Positions 61,042-64,000 of a DNA stretch of 64,000 bases are shown in pieces. Source of the stretch: Clostridiales bacterium (GTDB lineage Bacteria > Bacillota > Clostridia > Oscillospirales > Oscillospiraceae); NCBI GenBank assembly GCA_902362775.1, contig CABIXV010000002.1, positions 327,362 to 391,361 on the forward strand, in the 5' to 3' direction. Below the pieces are notes generated by a model. It made no database searches. It worked only from the letters and a program-made list of their open reading frames with translations, and had not been told where the DNA came from. Position 1 is the stretch's first letter. The number at the start of each line of letters is the position of its first letter. The position numbers and the translations under genes were made by a program.

Positions 61042-61839
61042 TCAGTCCCAATCCGCTTCCCAGTCAATGATCGCGCCGGTTACGGCATCAATTTCAAACT
61101 CATACTCCATCCAGCCGCTTCGCATCTCACCTTCGTACAGCACACGCCCGTCGTCTACCTCCAGCTTGAAGTCAGTGTAAACCCCTGTGGTACCGGCAGC
61201 CTGTTCCACGATCTGCTTTGCCTTGGCCTCACCGATGTAATCGCTGTCCGTGGTGGAGATGGTGTACCACTCAATATCATAGTCAAAGCCCAGGATTTCC
61301 CCCGTAGCCGCGTCGATCTTGTAGTCGTACTCCTTATTTTCAGAGAAGAACTCTACATCATAGACCCGTAGTCCGTCGTCATAGTCCAGCTCCGCATAGA
61401 GGAACACCGTGTCCTTCGCCTTCACACCGGCATGGTCCAGAGCGATCACCTTGGCCTCTTCGGCGCCGATATCGCCGCTAGCCTGGGCCGGGGTCCCAAC
61501 ACCCATGTACCATTCAACATCATAGTCAAAACTCAGGATGTCTCCACTGGTTGCGTCGATCTCGTAATCATACTCCTTGTTGCCAGAGAAGAATTCCACG
61601 TCATATTCTACACGTCCATGGTCATGGTCCAGCTTGACATGGATCCAGGAGAGTTGGGATGCCTCTATCCCGGCGTGGTCAAGGGCGATTTCTTCCGCCC
61701 TGGATTTCCCGATAAAGTCTGTGTCAGCAGTCTGCCAGGGGCGGGATGCATTGGCACCCATTACGGGGGTAAGCAGGGCCCCAGTCACCATTACTGCGGC
61801 GGCGCAACCCACCAAAGTCTTTGAGAATGTCTTTTTCAT
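61042..61839 (-). CDS. Secreted protein with three PepSY domains
   Basis: 265 residues: a signal peptide (MKKTFSKTLVGCAAAVMVTG..., cleavage near ANA, about residue 32) and three PepSY repeats of ~75 residues. The repeats begin SRAEEIALDHAGIEAS, GAEEAKVIALDHAGVKAK and GEAKAKQIVEQAAG, and end EYDYEIDATSGDIL-, EYDYKIDAATGEIL- and EYEFEIDAVTGAII-like strands. PepSY domains are thought to inhibit peptidases or bind extracellular partners. The start at 61839 follows GGAGGACATAAAA. It is a single-gene unit. Confidence 0.93.
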   Translation of the reverse strand: MKKTFSKTLVGCAAAVMVTGALLTPVMGANASRPWQTADTDFIGKSRAEEIALDHAGIEASQLSWIHVKLDHDHGRVEYDVEFFSGNKEYDYEIDATSGDILSFDYDVEWYMGVGTPAQASGDIGAEEAKVIALDHAGVKAKDTVFLYAELDYDDGLRVYDVEFFSENKEYDYKIDAATGEILGFDYDIEWYTISTTDSDYIGEAKAKQIVEQAAGTTGVYTDFKLEVDDGRVLYEGEMRSGWMEYEFEIDAVTGAIIDWEADWD

Positions 61840-62115
61840 TTTTATGTCCTCCGTCAAGTTGTTATTTCAGCAATTTTTGGGGGGCTGATTTGCTGTTCAT
61901 CTATATAACGCACGGCCCTTCCATTTTATTGCACCAAAAGAAAAATTTTTTCTATCGGCTCCATTGGCCCGAAGCTCTGCGCAGATCCCTAGCTGATGGC
62001 ACGATTATATCGCAAATTCGGAACTGAATAAATAAGCGGTGGTGGAGTCTCTGATTTCATAGCGAAAGCAAAATACGCAAGAATACCCAAAATGGTTTTC
62101 AGAAGAATAACAAAA

Positions 62116-62148
62116 CCCCGGAGTCCTTTCAACGCAAGGATTCCGGGG
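62116..62148 (-). terminator. Intrinsic terminator on the minus strand
   Basis: A 13-bp stem with one wobble (62116-62128 with 62136-62148), followed on the minus strand by TTTTGTTATT. It lies ~165 nt beyond the tRNA terminator, with no gene between, so it may end an unknown transcript or be a backup. Confidence 0.6.
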
Positions 62149-62312
62149 CGTAAAGAGTACAAAAGACGGTTAAAGCCGATATTTTTTCAGAAACGAAAAT
62201 AGCCGCCCATAGGGCGGCCCCAAATCAAAGCCCAACGCAGTGGGTTCGATTTGGAAAGGAGAAGCAAGGGAGCGGGCGGATGACGTCTTTTTGTGCCGTG
62301 GGCATAAAAAGA

Positions 62313-62342
62313 CGTCGGAGCAAAGCGGACTTTGCTCCGACG
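62313..62342 (-). terminator. Terminator of tRNA-Leu
   Basis: A 13-bp perfect stem (62313-62325 with 62330-62342), followed on the minus strand by TCTTTTT. It directly abuts the 3' CCA of the tRNA. Confidence 0.88.
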
Positions 62343-62429
62343 TGGTGCGGCTGACGGGAGTCGAACCCGTACGCCCATACGGACACAAGCACCTCAAGCT
62401 TGCCAGTCTACCAATTCCAGCACAGCCGC
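62343..62429 (-). tRNA. tRNA-Leu (anticodon GAG)
   Basis: An 87-nt class II tRNA with encoded CCA. Acceptor GCGGCTG/CAGCCGC, discriminator A, D-loop AATTGGTAGA, anticodon loop TTGAGGT in a CAAGC/GCTTG stem, a long variable arm, and T-arm ACGGGTTCGACTCCCGT. All stems pair. Confidence 0.96.
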
Positions 62430-62501
62430 AAAGAGCGGTCTAACGACCGCTTGATTATTATACTGTCCCAGCGGAGATTTGTCAACGGGATTTTTCCCAC
62501 T

Positions 62502-62894
62502 TTAGTCCTTTTCCGCCTTCTGGGCAGCAATGGCCTCCCGCTCCTTCTTCAGTTCCTCATAGAGCTGGTGGGTATCCCACTCCTGATTGGAAGCAGTCAG
62601 AACAGCCTTCAGAGGGATCGGAGGCAGCTTTGCCAGACGGATAACCTCCAGCACCTGGTTGAGCAGAGCGTTGTTCAGTCCGCAAAAAACCAGCATAGCT
62701 TCTGGAAGCGCCTCACTCATTTCTCCGCCCTCTCCTCTACCAGCAGCCAGATCAGACAGAGCTATGTGGTAACGGTCCGGCTCTACTACCCGCATCCGCA
62801 GCCGCAGCATGGCGAAAATCTGCCGCAGCTTAGAAAACTCCGGTCCGGAGAGGTTGTACATCAGGATAGTACCTGCGTTTCCTACACGCTTCAT
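62502..62894 (-). CDS. DUF3783 domain protein
   Basis: A 130-residue soluble protein starting MKRVGNAGTILMYNL behind AAAGGATTTTTGAT. The C-terminal KAVLTASNQEWDTHQLYEELKKEREAI is the DUF3783 hallmark (..K.VLT..N..W....L..EL..E). The N-terminal half has a MYNLSGPEFSKLRQI segment. No function is known. It lies 55 bp after the start of the preceding metY stop region in the same direction, so it may be co-transcribed with metY. Confidence 0.85.
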   Translation of the reverse strand: MKRVGNAGTILMYNLSGPEFSKLRQIFAMLRLRMRVVEPDRYHIALSDLAAGRGEGGEMSEALPEAMLVFCGLNNALLNQVLEVIRLAKLPPIPLKAVLTASNQEWDTHQLYEELKKEREAIAAQKAEKD

Positions 62895-62949
62895 ATCAAA
62901 AATCCTTTCCATGCCGGCACGGGGTTCGCCGCGCCGGGTCGTTTCTGAT

Positions 62950-64000
62950 TCAGACTGCCTCCAGGGCCTGCTCGATGTCAGCGATCAGGTCGGCCGCGTC
63001 CTCGATGCCGCAGGACATCCGCACCAGGTCCGGGGTGATCCCAGCGGCGGCCAGCTCCTGGTCGTTCATCTGCCGGTGGGTGGCGGAGGCGGGATGGAGG
63101 CAGCAGGTCCGGGCGTCAGCCACATGGGTCTCGATGGCAGCCAGCTTCAGGTGCTTCATAAAGGTTTCAGCCGCCTTGCGTCCGCCCTTGACTCCGAAGG
63201 ATACCACACCGCAGGTCCCGTTGGGCATGTACTTTTTGGCGACCTCATAATACTTGTCCCCCTCTAGGCCGGGGTAGGTGACAAAGCTGACCTTGGGGTG
63301 GTCCTTCAAAAACCTGGCCACAGCCAGACCGTTCTCACAGTGGCGGGCCATACGGACGTGGAGGCTCTCCAATCCCAGATTCAGCAGGAAGGCGTTCTGG
63401 GGGGACTGGATGGAGCCAAAGTCCCGCATCAGCTGGGCGGTACACTTGGTAATAAACGCGCCTGCCTGCCCGAACTTCTCGGCGTAGGTGATGCCGTGGT
63501 AGCTGTCGTCCGGGGTGGTCAGGCCAGGGAACTTCTCAGCGTGGGCCATCCAGTCAAAATTGCCGCTGTCCACAATGGCGCCGCCCACAGCCGCTCCGTG
63601 GCCGTCCATATACTTGGTGGTAGAGTGGGTGACGATGTCACACCCCCACTCGAAGGGGCGGCAGTTGACTGGAGTGGCGAAGGTGTTATCCATGATGAGG
63701 GGCACACCGTGGGCATGGGCCGCCTTGGCGAACCGCTGGATGTCCAGCACGGTGAGGGCGGGATTGGCGATGGTCTCGCCGAACACTGCTTTGGTATTGG
63801 GCCGGAAGGCGGCCTCCAACTCCTCGTCAGAGCAGTCTGGCTCTACAAAGGTAAAGTCAATGCCCATCTTCCGCATAGTTACGTGGAACAGGTTATAGGT
63901 ACCGCCATAGATGGTGGAGGAGGCAACGATATGGTCGCCGCAGTTGGCGATATTGAAGATGGCGTAGAAGTTGGCCGCCTGACCAGAGGAGGTGAGCATG
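62950..64000 (-). CDS. metY: O-acetylhomoserine sulfhydrylase (5' part beyond the window)
   Basis: The C-terminal ~350 residues of a Cys/Met metabolism PLP enzyme; the N-terminal ~75 are off the right edge, so the ATG at 63999 is internal. Motifs: SSGQAANFYAIFNIANCGDHIVAS, FGETIANPALTVLDI, PLIMDNTFATP, and the PLP lysine in VTHSTTKYMDGHG. ESLHVRMARHCENGLAVA and TCCLHPASATHRQM follow near the end. It makes homocysteine from O-acetylhomoserine and sulfide, the direct sulfhydrylation route to methionine. Strongest similarity is to MetY rather than cystathionine gamma-synthase (the VPLIMDNT and GGAIVDSGNFDW pattern). Confidence 0.95.
   Translation of the reverse strand, partial: MLTSSGQAANFYAIFNIANCGDHIVASSTIYGGTYNLFHVTMRKMGIDFTFVEPDCSDEELEAAFRPNTKAVFGETIANPALTVLDIQRFAKAAHAHGVPLIMDNTFATPVNCRPFEWGCDIVTHSTTKYMDGHGAAVGGAIVDSGNFDWMAHAEKFPGLTTPDDSYHGITYAEKFGQAGAFITKCTAQLMRDFGSIQSPQNAFLLNLGLESLHVRMARHCENGLAVARFLKDHPKVSFVTYPGLEGDKYYEVAKKYMPNGTCGVVSFGVKGGRKAAETFMKHLKLAAIETHVADARTCCLHPASATHRQMNDQELAAAGITPDLVRMSCGIEDAADLIADIEQALEAV

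Larger units (their letters stand above)
61840..62342. other. Intergenic region with stacked inverted repeats, no protein gene seen
   Basis: 61840-62100 is AT-rich with no supported gene. 62116-62342 holds at least five inverted repeats in 230 bp: 62116-62148, AGCCGCCC/GGGCGGCC near 62201-62218, CCAAATC/GATTTGG near 62220-62254, GACGTCTTTTT/AAAAAGACGTC (62282-62292 with 62306-62316), and 62313-62342. It may be tRNA terminators plus an unrecognised small RNA. Confidence 0.5.

Noticed and set aside
61840..62100. A small plus-strand ORF of about 68 codons upstream of the tRNA region
   Set aside because: No RBS, unusual composition and partial overlap with the PepSY gene; no homology recognised.

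Overview
The window looks like a chromosomal segment of a spore-forming Gram-positive anaerobe of class Clostridia. The high-GC host genes, spoIIR, sigK, a glmS ribozyme, the DapL route to diaminopimelate, a type III glutamine synthetase, AGCS, TRAP-TAXI and MMPL transporters and a K+-dependent membrane pyrophosphatase suggest the Oscillospiraceae (Flavonifractor/Oscillibacter/Intestinimonas-like). The family level is inference from gene content only.

Layout. 1-2604: a dicistronic glutamate dehydrogenase operon whose second product lacks the catalytic lysine. 2970-5062: glmS under a glmS ribozyme. 5138-7974: an acetyltransferase, then dapL and dapF. 8191-10299: glutamine synthetase III, divergent from dapF. 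10588-15811: nrdR, an AGCS symporter and the ppx-ppk pair. 15826-18428: a DUF3298-like protein and an LTA-synthase-like sulfatase. 18819-21288: an amino-acid ABC transporter. 21355-26870: a leftward run of Lrp regulator, aminotransferase, ThrH-like phosphatase, DUF1015, ispE and spoIIR. 27122-30844: a TRAP-TAXI transporter operon.

The standout region is 31148-40158. The sporulation sigma factor gene sigK is split in two. Its 5' part (39523-40158) stops abruptly after ...ISRSYV, and its missing 3' end (31148-31210) lies 8.3 kb away, beyond a large serine recombinase. The two junctions share the 8-bp core ATACATAG, and the element ends form an imperfect inverted repeat. Joining them at the core restores an in-frame 231-residue pro-SigK. 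This is a skin-type intervening element of about 8.3 kb. Its cargo includes an ImmA-like metalloprotease, a tyrosine integrase beside a tRNA-Arg-like remnant, a Fic protein and a two-gene Hachiman defence cassette (hamA DUF1837 nuclease, hamB helicase). The inferred arrangement is anti-phage defence carried on DNA kept in the germline and spore but removed from the terminal mother cell.

Right of the element: a Na/phosphate cotransporter with PhoU-like tail, a nucleoside phosphorylase, the trkA/trkH potassium system with a truncated trkH copy between the two genes, and hppA, whose sequence predicts potassium dependence. 49632-60942 holds an HPr-like protein lacking the histidine, an ECF-like sigma factor with a membrane partner, and an overlapping operon of an MMPL exporter, a 1604-residue GLUG/helical surface protein and a cytidylate-kinase-like protein, with a divergent TetR regulator. 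The window ends with a PepSY protein, tRNA-Leu(GAG), a DUF3783 protein and metY, which runs off the edge. Most lineage housekeeping genes look ordinary. The AT-rich hamAB genes contrast strongly with their GC-rich surroundings.
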